This document shows positions 36,899 through 48,077 of a stretch of 64,000 nucleotides of DNA, piece by piece. The stretch comes from Scilla litardierei. Lineage: Eukaryota; Streptophyta; Magnoliopsida; Asparagales; Asparagaceae. The notes below the pieces were generated by a model. It saw only the letters and a list, made by a program, of their open reading frames with translations. It was not told the DNA's origin and did not search any database. A program made the position numbers and the translations under genes. How positions within the stretch are numbered: position 1 is the first letter of the stretch; each line of letters starts with the position of its first letter. The DNA lies in contig CM061130.1 of the NCBI GenBank assembly GCA_030789695.1, positions 14,871,860 through 14,935,859 on the forward strand. Direction: 5' to 3'.

Positions 36899-38263
36899 TG
36901 TTGGAATTTCATAATTCCATATTTCTATTCCCATATGGTTTTGATATGACAAACACATTTAGTGCTACTAACTCTATGTATGCAGATACAAATCAATGCT
37001 GAGTTCCACACAAATGAGATATCTTCATGCATACTCAATCAGATATATCATTCATGAAGCTGGAAAGACAAAGGCACCTAATCCACGACTTGGATATATA
37101 ATCACTTGATAAGGATCTCCTGCAAAGAAGCTTCTCAGATTCAGTTGCAGATGCAGTCCTATCTACGGCTTTATGTAATCATCGTCAAATTTACTTTATT
37201 AGAGTCACAAAGCCTTGTGATAATATATCTTAGTCATCTAGGTTCCATTACTCAGAGATCTACACTTACCAATTTCGAAAATTCGCACCTTTGAAAATTG
37301 GCAGCCAATAACCCCATTTGGTCGACCAATTTTAAACCTTCGAATTTGGTTATGGGATTGCATGAGCAAACTCCCCTAACCGTGTAGATTCTAGAACTGT
37401 CTTCCAACGGTCAAAATTCTCTCTCTAAATTTTGGTCGACCAATATGGTCATTTTGGTCGACCAATTTAAAAACTAGCCGTTTTGATCCCAAATTTCCAG
37501 GGACGGTTCTTGTCCGTTTTCCAACGTTAACTATAGTCCCCAACTGTCCCTAAACACTATAAATAGAGGGTTAGACCCTCTCTTTTTCTTCACTCACTTT
37601 CCTCTTCTTTACTCTCTTAATTGTTGAAATCAAGTCTTTCATTTTCTAAAGCTTTAGGCCATTAGTTGTTCTTTTCTTATTTGTAAGAAGAAATCATTAG
37701 ATTTCTTTCTTCGTTTAAGAACGGAAGAACTTGGATTTTCAACATCATTTTGGAAAGTTGTTTGTGTTCATAATTGCAAGAAGAAATCGATTGATCTCAC
37801 TCTCTTCTTTTATGAACCAGAGAACTTCAAGTGTTGCTCTTCATTACATATCTTTTACATCTTGAAGTTCATCTTCTAAACACCATCCTTGAATTCATTC
37901 TCTGAAATTTATAACAAGGCTATATGTGTTTTTCTATTTCATTATTTAACAGGTTTGAATCTCTGTTTAGAGATTGTACAAAGTTTGGGACACGGGGAGT
38001 GTCGCCATTTTTGTAAGTTTGTGCTTGCGGGGCGAGTGATTATAGTGGATTGAAAATCTCTACGGGGTAGAGGACTGGAGTAGGATCACAAGGATCCGAA
38101 CCAGGATAAATCTCTGTGTTTGCGATTGATTTAATTTTCAGTATTTGTCATTTCATTTCTGTGCCATCTTTGCAAATATTACTAACATTTTATTTGCGAA
38201 ATTTTTTAATATACACTATTCACCCCCCCTCTAGTGTATTGATCCTTACAGGCTAAAATTACA
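36899..38263 (+). repeat. 5' LTR of Sire-1 (1365 bp)
   Basis: It starts TGTTGGAATTTC at 36899 and ends AAAATTACA at 38263, two bases before the primer-binding site. The end contains TTCACCCCCCCTCTAGTG, which is repeated (on minus) in the Sire-2 LTR end at 56760. Bases 38241-38250 (GATCCTTACA) offer an alternative end. TATA box at 37558. A pyrimidine-rich R/U5 follows (37580-37950). Confidence 0.85.
37318..37566 (+). promoter_or_regulatory. LTR promoter of Sire-1: TTGGTCGACCAA palindromes plus TATA box
   Basis: Three perfect TTGGTCGACCAA palindromes start at 37318, 37432 and 37454, followed about 90 bp later by ACTATAAATAGAGGG (TATA at 37558). The same word recurs, diverged, in the spacer after pol at 54069-54105. 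Confidence 0.8.
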
Positions 38264-38265
38264 TT

Positions 38266-38277
38266 TGGTATCAGAGC
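38266..38277 (+). promoter_or_regulatory. Primer-binding site of Sire-1
   Basis: TGGTATCAGAGC, an exact match to the initiator tRNA-Met primer-binding site of plant copia elements. Confidence 0.95.
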
Positions 38278-38286
38278 GAGGTTAAG

Positions 38287-39513
38287 ATGGCAGCAAGTTC
38301 CTCAAACATGAACGCATATCTACATAACTATAATCAGCATCCTGAAGGGCACTCTCAAACTCGTCCTCCTCTATTTGATGGTTCAAATTACTCATATTGG
38401 AAAATACGAATGGAGATACATCTCCAAAGTATGAATTATGAGATTTGGGACATCGTAGAGTCAGGATACACTAAGCCAACAACTCCTATTGCTGATTGGA
38501 CCGCAAACGACAAAACTGCAAAGACCAACAACTCAAAGGCCATGAATGCTTTATTTTGTGCCATGGATAAACATGAGTTTAATCGGGTATCTCAGGCCAA
38601 AAGTGCTAAGGAGATTTGGCACATACTCGAGGTAACTCATGAAGGAACCAATAAAGTGAAGGAAACCAAGATTGCCTCTTTGGTTCATAAATATGAGTTG
38701 TTCAAGATGCAAGACAAAGAGACGATTGGAGAAATGAACACCAGGTTTACTAACATTATTAATTCTCTTAATGCTCTTGGAAAAGTTTACTCTTCTCTTG
38801 ATCAGGTACGCAAGATTCTTAAGGTACTATCCCCAGAATGGCATCCAAAGATCACTGCTATTGAGGAAGCCAATGATCTTTCCACCTTATCAATGGAAGA
38901 TCTGATTGGTAACTTAATGGCACATGAAGTTACATTACAAGATGCGAAAGAAGAATCAGATCAGAAGAAGAAAGTACTCGCCTTCAACGCAACATCAGAT
39001 AATGAAGATTCAGATGATGATATGGCATTCTTTGCCAAGAACTTCAGAAAATTCTTCCAAAAAGGTAAGTATAATAATATGAAATCTAAAAATACTGATT
39101 CTTCTCTTTGCTTCAATTGTAATAGACCAGGACATATGAAGAAAGATTGTCCACTTCTCAAAGCAAAGTTCAAAACTTCCAACAATAACGATCAATCCAG
39201 AAAAGAAAGGAAGTTTGACAAGATGAAGAAAGCATTTACAGCAACTTGGGATGAATCTTCAGATGATGAAGATGACGATGAAAATGCTAATATGTGCTTT
39301 ATGGCACAAGATAATGAAGAAGAGGTAAGTACTTTTAGTAATGAAGAATTATTAGATGCATTGAAAGATCTCTATTTTCGTTTCAAAAATTTAAATAGTC
39401 AACATAAATCTTTGAAACAGAATAATGACGATCTTCTTATTAAATATCAGGAATTATCTTCTTCTAAGAAAACTACATCAAATTCCATACATATTGAGAA
39501 TACATCTTCTTAA
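38287..39513 (+). CDS. gag: Sirevirus Gag (408 codons, ends at a premature stop)
   Basis: Structural Gag of Sire-1. The ATG at 38287 lies 9 bp after the primer-binding site. The N-terminus has the Sirevirus pattern RPPLFDGSNYSYWKIRMEIH. The middle is helical (KVKETKIASLVHKYELFKMQ, LKVLSPEWHPKITAIEEAND). A CCHC knuckle lies at residues 275-288 (CFNCNRPGHMKKDC). An acidic segment (SSDDEDDDENANMCFMA) and a coiled-coil-like tail follow. The stop at 39511-39513 is probably a point mutation: similar Lys/Asn-rich coiled-coil text continues in frame beyond it, as in full-length Sirevirus Gags, which carry a long C-terminal extension. Confidence 0.88.
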   Translation: MAASSSNMNAYLHNYNQHPEGHSQTRPPLFDGSNYSYWKIRMEIHLQSMNYEIWDIVESGYTKPTTPIADWTANDKTAKTNNSKAMNALFCAMDKHEFNRVSQAKSAKEIWHILEVTHEGTNKVKETKIASLVHKYELFKMQDKETIGEMNTRFTNIINSLNALGKVYSSLDQVRKILKVLSPEWHPKITAIEEANDLSTLSMEDLIGNLMAHEVTLQDAKEESDQKKKVLAFNATSDNEDSDDDMAFFAKNFRKFFQKGKYNNMKSKNTDSSLCFNCNRPGHMKKDCPLLKAKFKTSNNNDQSRKERKFDKMKKAFTATWDESSDDEDDDENANMCFMAQDNEEEVSTFSNEELLDALKDLYFRFKNLNSQHKSLKQNNDDLLIKYQELSSSKKTTSNSIHIENTSS

Positions 39514-40539
39514 AATTTGGATCTTAGTAAAGAGAATGATATTCTCAAAACTAAGAATCTAGAACTTCATACACAAATATCCGAAATGGATAAAAATATT
39601 TCATCACTAAAAATGAAATATGACGAGATGTCTTCCAATATTAATAAATTTAATAAATGAAAGACTAATCTCGATGATCTGCTAAAAATTCAATATCCAG
39701 CAAATCATAGACAAGGACTGGGATATTCTCATAAGGATGCACCCAAGTCCTGTAACACTTCTTCTTCTTATGGAAAAACTACCTTTGTTAAACCACAAAA
39801 TAAGAATCACGCATTCATATACACGAAGAAAGTAAACACTCCTACTTCTTATTCACAAAGAAATGTTACTAACATTTCAAAAACATTTCCTAGGAAACCT
39901 ACTACAATTAGTATATGTGTTCCTAAGGATTCTTGTTTAAAAGATAGAAATGGTTATATCTCTCATTATATGCATTCTATTGTTTATTCTAGTGATTATC
40001 TTAAAAAGCCAAATTCCACTTGGGTTTGGCTTCCAAAAATCTAATCCCAAAGACCCTCAAACAAAGGGTACCAATGTTTAATGTTTTATCTTTCAGGTAC
40101 CTAAAAAGGAAAGATGGATTTGGATAGTGGATGTTCAAAACATATGACGGAAAATGTCAACTTGCTTTCAACCATTAAATATAAAGATGGAGGCACAGTT
40201 ACCTTTGGTGACAACAACAAAGACAAAATCATAGGCACTGGAACAGTTGGCAATACAAATCAGCCTATCATCGAGAATGTTCTCCTGGTTGACGGTTTGA
40301 AACACAATTTACTTTCCATTAGCCAGTTATGCGATAAAAATTACAAAATAGTTTCTGAACAAAATGATTGCATCATTTATGATTCTGATATGTCATCTAT
40401 TTTATTCCGTGGTAAGCGTAAGAATAACATTTATATCTTATGCATGTCTGTTACCACTAATAATCATTGTTTAATGATTACATTAGATGATACATTTTTA
40501 TGGCATAATGTTTTGGACACACTAATTTCAAAAACCTAA
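39514..40539 (+). pseudogene. pol: Gag C-terminal extension and protease of Sire-1
   Basis: After the first stop the frame continues with coiled-coil text (NDILKTKNLELHTQISEMDK), another stop near 39658, a Ser/Thr/Lys-rich region, and TWVWLPKI at 40040, a typical Sirevirus Gag/protease junction. The protease frame (40114-40539) has MDLDSGCSKHMTENVNLLST, where DSG is the retropepsin-type catalytic motif, followed by GTVTFGDNNKDKIIGTGTVG and LVDGLKHNLLSISQLC. A frame break near 40540 separates it from integrase. Confidence 0.85.
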
Positions 40540-40571
40540 CACACATTTCAAAACATAAATTAGTAAATGGA

Positions 40572-41731
40572 ATGCCAAATATTTCTTTTAAACACAAACA
40601 TTTTTGTGAGGCTTGTCAACAAGGAAAAATGCACAAATGTTCTTTTAAATCAAAGGACGTTATCTCAACAAAGAGACCATTAGAACTTTTACACTTAGAT
40701 TTGTTTGGTCCTTCAAGAGTAGCTTCTTTGAACAGAAGTAGATATGCATTTGTCATTGTTGATGATTATTCAAGATATACTTGGGTTATATTCTTACAAA
40801 ACAAGAATGATGCGTTTGAAGAATTTTCAATATTTTGTAAAAAGATACAAAAGATCAAATCCTCTAATATTGTCACTATTCGTAGTGATCATGGAGGAGA
40901 ATTTGAAAATGAATCTTTTACCAATTTTTGTAATGAAAATGACATTACTCACAATTTTTCTTTTCCGTGTGCTCCTCCTCAGAATGGAGTTGTAGAAAGG
41001 AAAAATAGAACTTTACAAGAATGTGCAAGAACAATGCTTTGTGATAGTAAGTTACCAAAATATTTTTGGGCTGAAGCTGTCGCAACTACTTGTTACATTA
41101 TGAATAAAGTTCTTATAAGGCCATTACTTAATAAAACTTGTTTTGAATTATTCTTTAATCGCATTCCACGTGTATCATATTTTAAAGTGTTTAGATGTAA
41201 ATATTTCATTCTTAATACTAAGGATGCACTTGATAAATTTGATTCAAAATCTGATGAAGGTATTTTTATTGGATACTCAACACGTAGCATAGCCTACAGA
41301 GTATATAACAAAAGAACTTCAACAGTTGAAGAATCACTACATGTTACATTTGATGAGAACCCCTCATCATATTCTCCCATCATTGATGATGAAGAGAATA
41401 TGTTACCTTTATCTAATTCTTTAGATAATATTAAACTTGATTAAATTGATGCTACTAAACATTTTGTTGAGTCTATTTCAGATAATACAGATCTTCCTAA
41501 GGCATTTGCACAAGTTCCAAATCATCCACCAGAGTTAATCATTGGAAATATTACAGATGGAGTTAGAACTCGTCATCAAATAGAACAAATGGCGCATTGT
41601 GCTTTCCTTTCAACCATTGAACCAAAGAACATTAAGGATGCATGTGAAGAAAGTTCATGGATTATAGCTATGCAGGAAGAACTCAATCAATTTCAACGAA
41701 ATGATGTTTGGGAATTAGTTCCCAGACCAAC
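40572..41731 (+). pseudogene. pol: Sire-1 integrase and start of the RT region, interrupted by gypsy-2
   Basis: Integrase joins cDNA to the genome. Frame 40572-41444 has the end of the HHCC zinc finger (residues 8-23, HKHFCEACQQGKMHKC) and the DDE triad at D43 (HLDLFGP), D106 (IRSDHGGEFEN) and E142 (VVERKNR), with 35-residue spacing between the last two. The copia GKGY-like C-terminal region follows (DEGIFIGYSTRSIAYRVYNK). A stop at 41442 ends the frame. The same frame then runs on (RTRHQIEQMAHCAFLSTIEP, NDVWELVPRPT) to 41731, where the gypsy-2 LTR begins. The frame resumes at 52577. Confidence 0.9.
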
Positions 41732-43322
41732 TGACGTGCCCCCGGTTTGCGAGCCGCAAATGGCCGGGGGACCTGCGTGGGGGTTTAGATATTTGTAACC
41801 GCAAGCGCACGGTGTTGTAGTGTGGCTTGGGGGTCGAACACAGGGAGGCTAGGATGTGCTTGTGTCAAGGAGGACCGGAATCACCCCGTGGGCGAGCTAG
41901 CCCAGATCGGTTGATGGGTTGTCATGGTAAAGGAATGCAAGATATGAACAATATGAAAATAAACCCGGGACTTTGGTTTCCACTCCAACGAGTGACTCTC
42001 GCCGATACGGCCTACGGGTAGGATGGCGATCGGAATTAGAGTCTAATGGTGAGACGTTGCCTCTGAAAGTGGTACCGGCATCCCATGGGCCCGATATTCC
42101 GGTCGGTGCCCAGGATGATACACCGGACTTCCCGGGTTCGATCAGTGGGCACTCCCGTGTCCATTAACACTGATCGATTCCGGGAGCACTAAACTCGCAA
42201 CGATAACTCCCAACGTCTCATCCTGCCGCTCCCGCGCGCTAGGATTCGGTGTCTACGCTAAGGGCGTGAGCTATGGCTAGGGAGTCAACCGCCAAGTTTA
42301 TTCCCCCATGGCCCAACGGTCAAAGGCGGTCTTTTTCCCGCCGATGACAATAAAACACCCCGCGTAACCGTTAGATTCCTAATCCCTAATGATTTTCTAA
42401 CCCTATGGACGCATCAGGAAGAGCCCCCGAAGGGATTTCCGCCAAAATCCCAGATTTGGGAACTACTCACTAATATTCATTAAAAAGCGATCTAAATGAA
42501 AATAGACCGTTGAAATCATAATCAGACGATATGAATGCAAAGGTAGTAGACCAATAAAGATAATACTAAAGTTCTACAAAGATCCGAAAACTTACAAAAA
42601 CAGGAAAATTACAGCCATAACAAAATGAAGAAAATAGTAAAAAATAACCAACTCCCGAATCTGGGAAACGTAGGGTCTATTTATAGAAAACGACATCACC
42701 CGATCGGTTGACAAGTCAACCGGTCGGGTGAGCCGCTTCACAAAATTACAGCGCGATGCGGGGGTTTCACCCGGTCAGTATGAACCGGTCGGTTGGATCT
42801 TGGTGCCGACCGATTGGATCTTGGTGCGGGCCGGGTGAGGAGACCGGTTGGAGCTTCGAGTCTTGGGTGTTGAAATTCAGCTACAGGTGAACCGATCGGG
42901 TGAAGGTCACCCGATCGGTTGGAAATCAGCTTCGAATTTCCAGAGACTTTGAGCTTTTGACCCGGTCACTGAACCGACCGTGTGACTTCTCGGGGGCTCC
43001 AAGCTGCGTCCGGGTGGTGCACGCATGCATCACCCGATCGATTGGAGATGACCAACCGACCGGGTGAGGGGCTGAAAGATGTAATCTTCGTCGTTTGACC
43101 CCCTGGATCATGCGTGACTCCTCCCATTGCTCCGGGGACACATGATATCATCGTTTTGCGTCCCAAATGCCAGCAAACTCCTGCAAAACACGGAAAATAC
43201 AGAAAAGTGAAAGAAAACAAGAAAATACAAGAAAACACGAGAAAACGAATAAAATACGACGGTAAATACGGAAAAACATGGAAGAAAACGTGCGTAAATA
43301 TATGAAATATAAACACACGTCA
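41732..43322 (-). repeat. 3' LTR of gypsy-2 (1591 bp)
   Basis: In plus orientation it runs TGACGTGCCCCCGG to AACACACGTCA. It is nearly identical to 50985-52576. The inverted hexamers TGACGT/ACGTCA end it. It contains the palindrome cluster and TATA described separately, and the conserved R/U5 text GGCTTGGGGGTCGAACACAG. Confidence 0.95.
42676..43069 (-). promoter_or_regulatory. Palindrome cluster and TATA box in the gypsy-2 3' LTR
   Basis: The minus-strand TATA (CTATAAATAGAC, 42676-42686) lies about 10 bp after a cluster of ACCCGATCGGTTG and ACCGGTCGGTTG words (42697-43066), many facing each other (42697-42732, 42891-42921, 43030-43066). Confidence 0.8.
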
Positions 43323-45023
43323 AAATCCCCTAAGCTGAACTCTTCCTCGTCCTCGAGGAAGACGAGTGAGAGTAGGAGCTCGGAGGGAGAAAATAGAGAG
43401 AAAGAGAGAAAAAGAGAACTCTATATTCTAGATCGCTGTCAGGGCCAACAAAATCAAAAACGACACACCGAGCAAGCAAATGCCAAATCACATCACTAAA
43501 CCTAGGAATACGAGCCCAAACAAGTGTCGAGGGCCCACGCGGTGAAGCGCGAGTGAGTGTGGTCGTGTGCTAGCAGACGGTGTCACTATCTACATTGTGT
43601 AATAAAGCTCGATATACACAAATCCAAGAAACGACCCAAATATCGATTCGAATTGAATAAGGCGGTGAGTATATGTAGTTCAAGCATGCATGAGAATAGA
43701 GAGAGAATCGAAACATATCATGCATCGGGGACTCCACAACTATGGTTAAGGAAATCACCACACTAAAGCCTAGATAATAGCTAAAAAGTTCCTAAGCCAA
43801 GTGTTTTCGAAAACGATGGGGGTTGAGATGATGTGGAGTAGAACACTCGGTGCAAATTCTCGCCTTCCCTTTATTCTCGGCATGTAGGAAAATATTCACA
43901 CAGAAATTTTTTTTTGATTTTGGGTATTTGTATTTTTTTTTGCCTTTTGGATATACATATTTTTTTTTCTCTTCATTTCTTTTTGGGTTTTTCTTTTCTT
44001 TTCTCTTTTTTTGGATTTTTGGTTTTTTTGGCTATACACATGTGTACTCTCCTAAGTGGGAGAACGATACACGACGAGGGGATTTGCACCAAGTAAAACA
44101 AAAAAGAAGTCGGAATCTAAACACTTGGGCAAAGGAAACTATTCTCGCTAAATAGAGCATAGGGTAAATGGGTTATCCTAGTCCTTAATTGTGGAATCCC
44201 GACACATGCGAAATGAAGTACACGATATATATATATATATAGCATGCAGAAGCAGACAGTGAAAATAAATACCGCATATTCAAATCGAAGCATGATAATC
44301 TAGGGATCATTCCAGGACAGGTATATAAAGTAAAATCACAAAGTAGAAGCACACAAAACAGCTAGGCACGACGCACGACTCACAAAAAGCTAAGTGGACC
44401 CACGATGCATGAAATGCAAGAGGACTCGAAATCCTAGGGTTAGTGAATGTGATTATCGATGCTATGCTAGGTGTGTGTGATTTTGTGGCAATTTATCACA
44501 GGGTTCATCTCTAGGAGAAAGAGATAAATAGAAGAAAAGAAAAAAAAATAAAAAATAAAAACACGATGAAAACGGCACAAAAACGAAAAAGAAAGACTCA
44601 AATGGCGCACACAGTGCGACTCCCCCAAGCTGAAGCTTGCATTGCCCTCAATGCAATAAGAGTGAGTATGGGAGGACAAGGAAGATGGGGGGGGGGGATA
44701 TGCACCGACACAAAAAGAAATGAAAAACAAGGAAAACACAGAGATGAAACTGAAAATAAAGAAAAATCAAAATCAAACCACACGACACGAAAAAAAAAGA
44801 AATAAAACCACACGACACGACAAAAAGCACACGACACGACACTCAAAAGGGGAAAAACAAGCTCACACAAAAAAAGAAAAAACAAAACAAGCACACACAC
44901 GACACTCACGACAACACAGCAAAACAGACGTCCCCCAAGCTAGACATGACAGTGCTAGCAAATAAAATGTGATCGTGAAATGCAGAAATATGCAAGGGGG
45001 AGTCAATAACAAACAAAGTGAAA
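43323..45023 (-). other. 3' non-coding region of gypsy-2 with repeated polypurine tracts
   Basis: AT-rich with GA-rich (43355-43420), poly-T (43905-44035) and A-rich blocks. The minus strand has three polypurine-type motifs: AGCTTAGGGGATTTTG next to the LTR (43323-43338), CAGCTTGGGGGAGTCGC (about 44622-44638) and TCTAGCTTGGGGGACG (about 44930-44945). AGCTTGGGGGA also occurs in gypsy-3 at 20046. Such tracts prime plus-strand DNA synthesis. Hydrophobic frames in the poly-T parts are composition artefacts. Confidence 0.6.
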
Positions 45024-45202
45024 TCAAAAATCAGGAGAAGGAGAATCCTCGCCCTCCTCGGAAGAGGGTGTGGCTGGGTAATCGGGGGAGGCGGGGGGTG
45101 TGCGGAGAAGTGGGGAAAGAGGTGGAGGAATAGGTGCAGCGGTCGTGTGAACGATGGGAGGAGTGAACGATGGAACGATGGGTGGTGGTGGTAGGACGGA
45201 GA

Positions 45203-47081
45203 TCAAGGTGGTGGTGAAAGGAATAGAAATGGGGGGAGAAGATGTGATGGTGACAGTAGTGGGTGGTGGTGGGAGAGATTTGGAGCGCACCGGTAATTTC
45301 CTCCGACGCAAATATGAAGTGATGGAGGAGGAGGGAGGAGGTAGTGTGGGTGCGATGGAAGTGGTCGGGAGGGGGGGACTGGATACCGGGATGGGAATAA
45401 ATGAGGGAGGAGAAGAATGTGGTGGGGGGGTGATGGATGTGGGGATGTGTGGGAGGGTGGAGGAGAAGATCGTCGAGGTGGTGAAGGTGGAGATGTGTGG
45501 GAGGGTGGAGGGGAAGATCGTCGAGGTGGTGAAGGTGGAGGTGGACCGTGGATGTGAGTGAGAAGGCGAAGAATGGTGGCCACGTTCCTCTCAAGTGCGA
45601 GGAAACGTGGGTGAGTGAGAAAGGAGGACGATGATGGGTCCGAGGAGGCAGAGGACATGGCGAGATCACGGAGGGCAGTGACCTCCCTTTGAAGACCAAG
45701 ACTGGCAGAGACCTGGCAACGACCAAAGGATGTGGACTGACGTGAGGCAGAAGTGGTGCCAGCAGGTAAGGTGGAAGTGGTGCCGGTGGTGGTGGTCATG
45801 CCGGCACAGGAGACAAGGCCATAAATGGCCGTTAAGAGGTGCTCAGAAGTGATGAGGCCAGGAACAGAACTATGGGGGCGACTCGGGCCAGCCCCCATAT
45901 CTCCCCGAGATGCAGGAATATCCTGATCGCCTAAGTGGGCGGCAGGGGAATGAGGTCTACGTGCGTCAGGGGGAAGGAAAGGAAGTTGCAACCCCTCAAA
46001 GAACTCAGGGTCGGGCGGAAAAGTCCAATCTGCCACGATAGCCACAATCATGCGAACGGGGTTGGGGAGAATAGTGTAGGGGCGAGGGGGTGGCCGTAAT
46101 TGAATTCGAAACGACCGTCGGGGCGGGGCTTAATCATGTGAATGTGCCACAGGATGTCAAGATCTAGACGTGAGGGTCCTGCGGTGGTGGGAAGACCACG
46201 GGGGATATGGATATTGAACGGGGGGTAAGTAACAATGATAGTGATAATGCCCCCACAGCAGATTTTGCCCTTCCCGGCTCTGCTAATCTCGAGAAGCTTG
46301 TAAACAAGCCAATCGCCAGCATGGACATGGACAACCGGGGCCCTGAAACTAACTCCATCATCATCACGAACAAAGGGGAAAGTCATGGCCCAGAGAATAA
46401 AAAGATCGGGGATAGTCATGGTGCCTGACTCATCCCGCGGGAAAAATGCAGATGATATGATCATATGGGCCAGACGGAATATGGGATGGATGATGGAGGA
46501 GGCCTTGGCCTTCCCCCGGGGGTACCGCGGAGTATGGTGAGGCGGAACCAGAAATTATCGACGTCAAATTCCGGGGGATATCCGTAGTGACGGATAGCGT
46601 CATTCCCTAGAATAGGGAAACCAAATATATCGCAGATGGTGTCTAGGTTTGTGCGAATGGTTTGGTTACGCACCCGAAAAGTGACGGTCGACCCCGACTC
46701 ACAAACGAGGGAGGAGAGGAATTCTAGGGTGAGTGACGGGTAAGATACCGCAGAGGCATTAAGGAAGGCCAACCAACCTAGATTAGCAAAAAGTGTTTCG
46801 ACCTCGGTGAATACACCGAGGTCGACGAGTGATTGGGAGTGGGCAATCTTGGTTGATAAATGCCCCCGAGTGTCAAGTCTGTGGTAGAAGTCTTTCTGCT
46901 CCTGGTTCCTAAATATGTATCCATGCGGGCCCAACATGGGGTCCACAGGGGGAATGATAGGCGGGGGAGGGGCAAGTGTCAGCTCACGTGTGCGGTGAGG
47001 AGGACGTGTTTGTTTCCGTCTCTTACGAGACGGTTCCTCCTCACGCAAGATACCTTTTCCTTTATCCCTCTCTCGGGCCAT
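45203..47081 (-). pseudogene. Athila env-like (extra) ORF of gypsy-2, in three overlapping frames
   Basis: The ATG at 47081 (MARERDKGKGILREEEPSRK, then RRKQTRPPHR) gives a basic, NLS-like start. The Athila ORF core follows: FTEVETLFANLGWLAFLNAS, SYPSLTLEFLSSLVC, TVTFRVRNQTIRTNLDTICD, IFGFPILGNDAI. The frame ends at 46461 in an ATGA overlap with a second ORF (46464-46048; TIPDLFILWAMTFPFV, KICCGGIITIIVTYPP). That ORF ends in another ATGA overlap with a third (46051-45203; LERNVATILRLLTHIH, then a Pro/Ser/His-rich tail). Each step is a -1 shift. No signal peptide or clear membrane segment is seen. Function unknown. The shifts may be mutations or translational coupling. Confidence 0.75.
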
Positions 47082-47510
47082 GTGTGTGTGTACGATGCAA
47101 ATGGGTGCAAAATACTATTAAAGTGCACACACCCGAAAACCAAGCAATTCAAATAGTAGGGTAAAACTCGAAATTCGAGAAGTGGAACGAAGTTACCCCG
47201 TAGCAAATAGAGCTCCTTGCTTGTAGATGACCCAATGCCGTGCAATTGGGGAAGTGTGTAGCCGCGGCACTCTTCTTCAGCGAAAAATTCGAAGGTGGGG
47301 GTGGATGTTGGGAATTAGGGCTAGAAAATTTGGAAATAGGAGAGGGGGAGAGAGGAAGAGATGGAGAAATGCAAGGGGGAGGTGGAGAGAGAAGTTGATG
47401 GAGGGTTTGAGGTTCTGGGAGAGAGATTTTTTGCAGTCGGGTGGCTGGAGGAGACGAAACGACGGCGAGTAGAGAGGATCAGGCGAGGGTTTGTGAGCGG
47501 GTGGTCGGGG
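47082..47510 (-). other. Leader of the gypsy-2 env-like ORF
   Basis: Minus-strand 5'-UTR-like stretch between the TATA box (47511) and the env-like ATG (47081), about 400 bp, C/T-rich with CTCTCTCC and AACCCTC words. The antisense GA-rich frame 47227-47472 is a shadow. Confidence 0.5.
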
Positions 47511-47880
47511 TGGTTATTTATAGGTTTTAAGTCGACCCGGTCGGGTGAGTTTTCATCCGATCGGTTGACTCTAGGTCGAAAATTTGTTGCTAAAGAAGCG
47601 CTACAGGCGACCCGATCGGTTGAGAACTCAACCGATCGGTTCACCGCTCCACAGATTTTCCCGAGAATTCAGAGTTTTTCACCCGGTCCATAACCCAGTC
47701 TCTCATCTTGCCACCCGGTCGGTTGATAAATTCTGAAATTTTTCCGAGAGTTCCCCCAGGTCACCCGGTCTGCTCACCCGGTTTCATCATTCTCCACCCG
47801 GTCGGTTCATTTGGTGACAGATACGACAGTAAGCTGATACATCCCAACCGATCGGGTGATATCTCACCCGATTGGTTGAG
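47511..47880 (-). promoter_or_regulatory. Internal promoter-like region of gypsy-2: LTR-type palindromes plus TATA box
   Basis: About nine ACCCGATCGGTTGA/ACCCGGTCGGTT words, partly as facing pairs (47604-47641, 47844-47880), occupy 47531-47880. The minus-strand box CTATAAATAACC follows immediately (47512-47523), about 430 bp before the env-like ATG. The words and their position next to a TATA box repeat the LTR promoter, but the surrounding text is not LTR sequence. Confidence 0.7.
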
Positions 47881-48077
47881 GCCTTGTTTTCTGCAAAAAC
47901 CCAAAAATCGCCTAAGATTCACGACGGGAGTTCTTCCGGCTGGATTTATTTTAGAAAAATAGATTAAAAATAAAGTAGAAAAAAGTCCTAAAAAGCGAAG
48001 CAAAAGTTTAGAACATGGGTTGCCTCCCATCAAGCGCTTTTGTTTAACGTCGTTAGCTCGACGCCCGTTGATAATTT

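Noticed and set aside
42697..43066. Possible CRISPR-like array of palindromic repeats with spacers
   Set aside because: Repeats are degenerate and alternate in orientation, spacing is irregular, and they lie in the U3 region of a plant LTR. Same reasoning for 7863-8195, 51951-52320 and 57531-58070.
43850..44155. Hydrophobic ORFs resembling small membrane proteins (also 44467-44909 on minus)
   Set aside because: They come from poly-T and A-rich tracts; composition only, no conservation with gypsy-1 visible.
45024..45726. Pro/Ser/His-rich minus-strand ORFs overlapping the env-like tail
   Set aside because: They are alternative frames of the same TGGTGG/GGAGG-rich repeat region, not separate genes.
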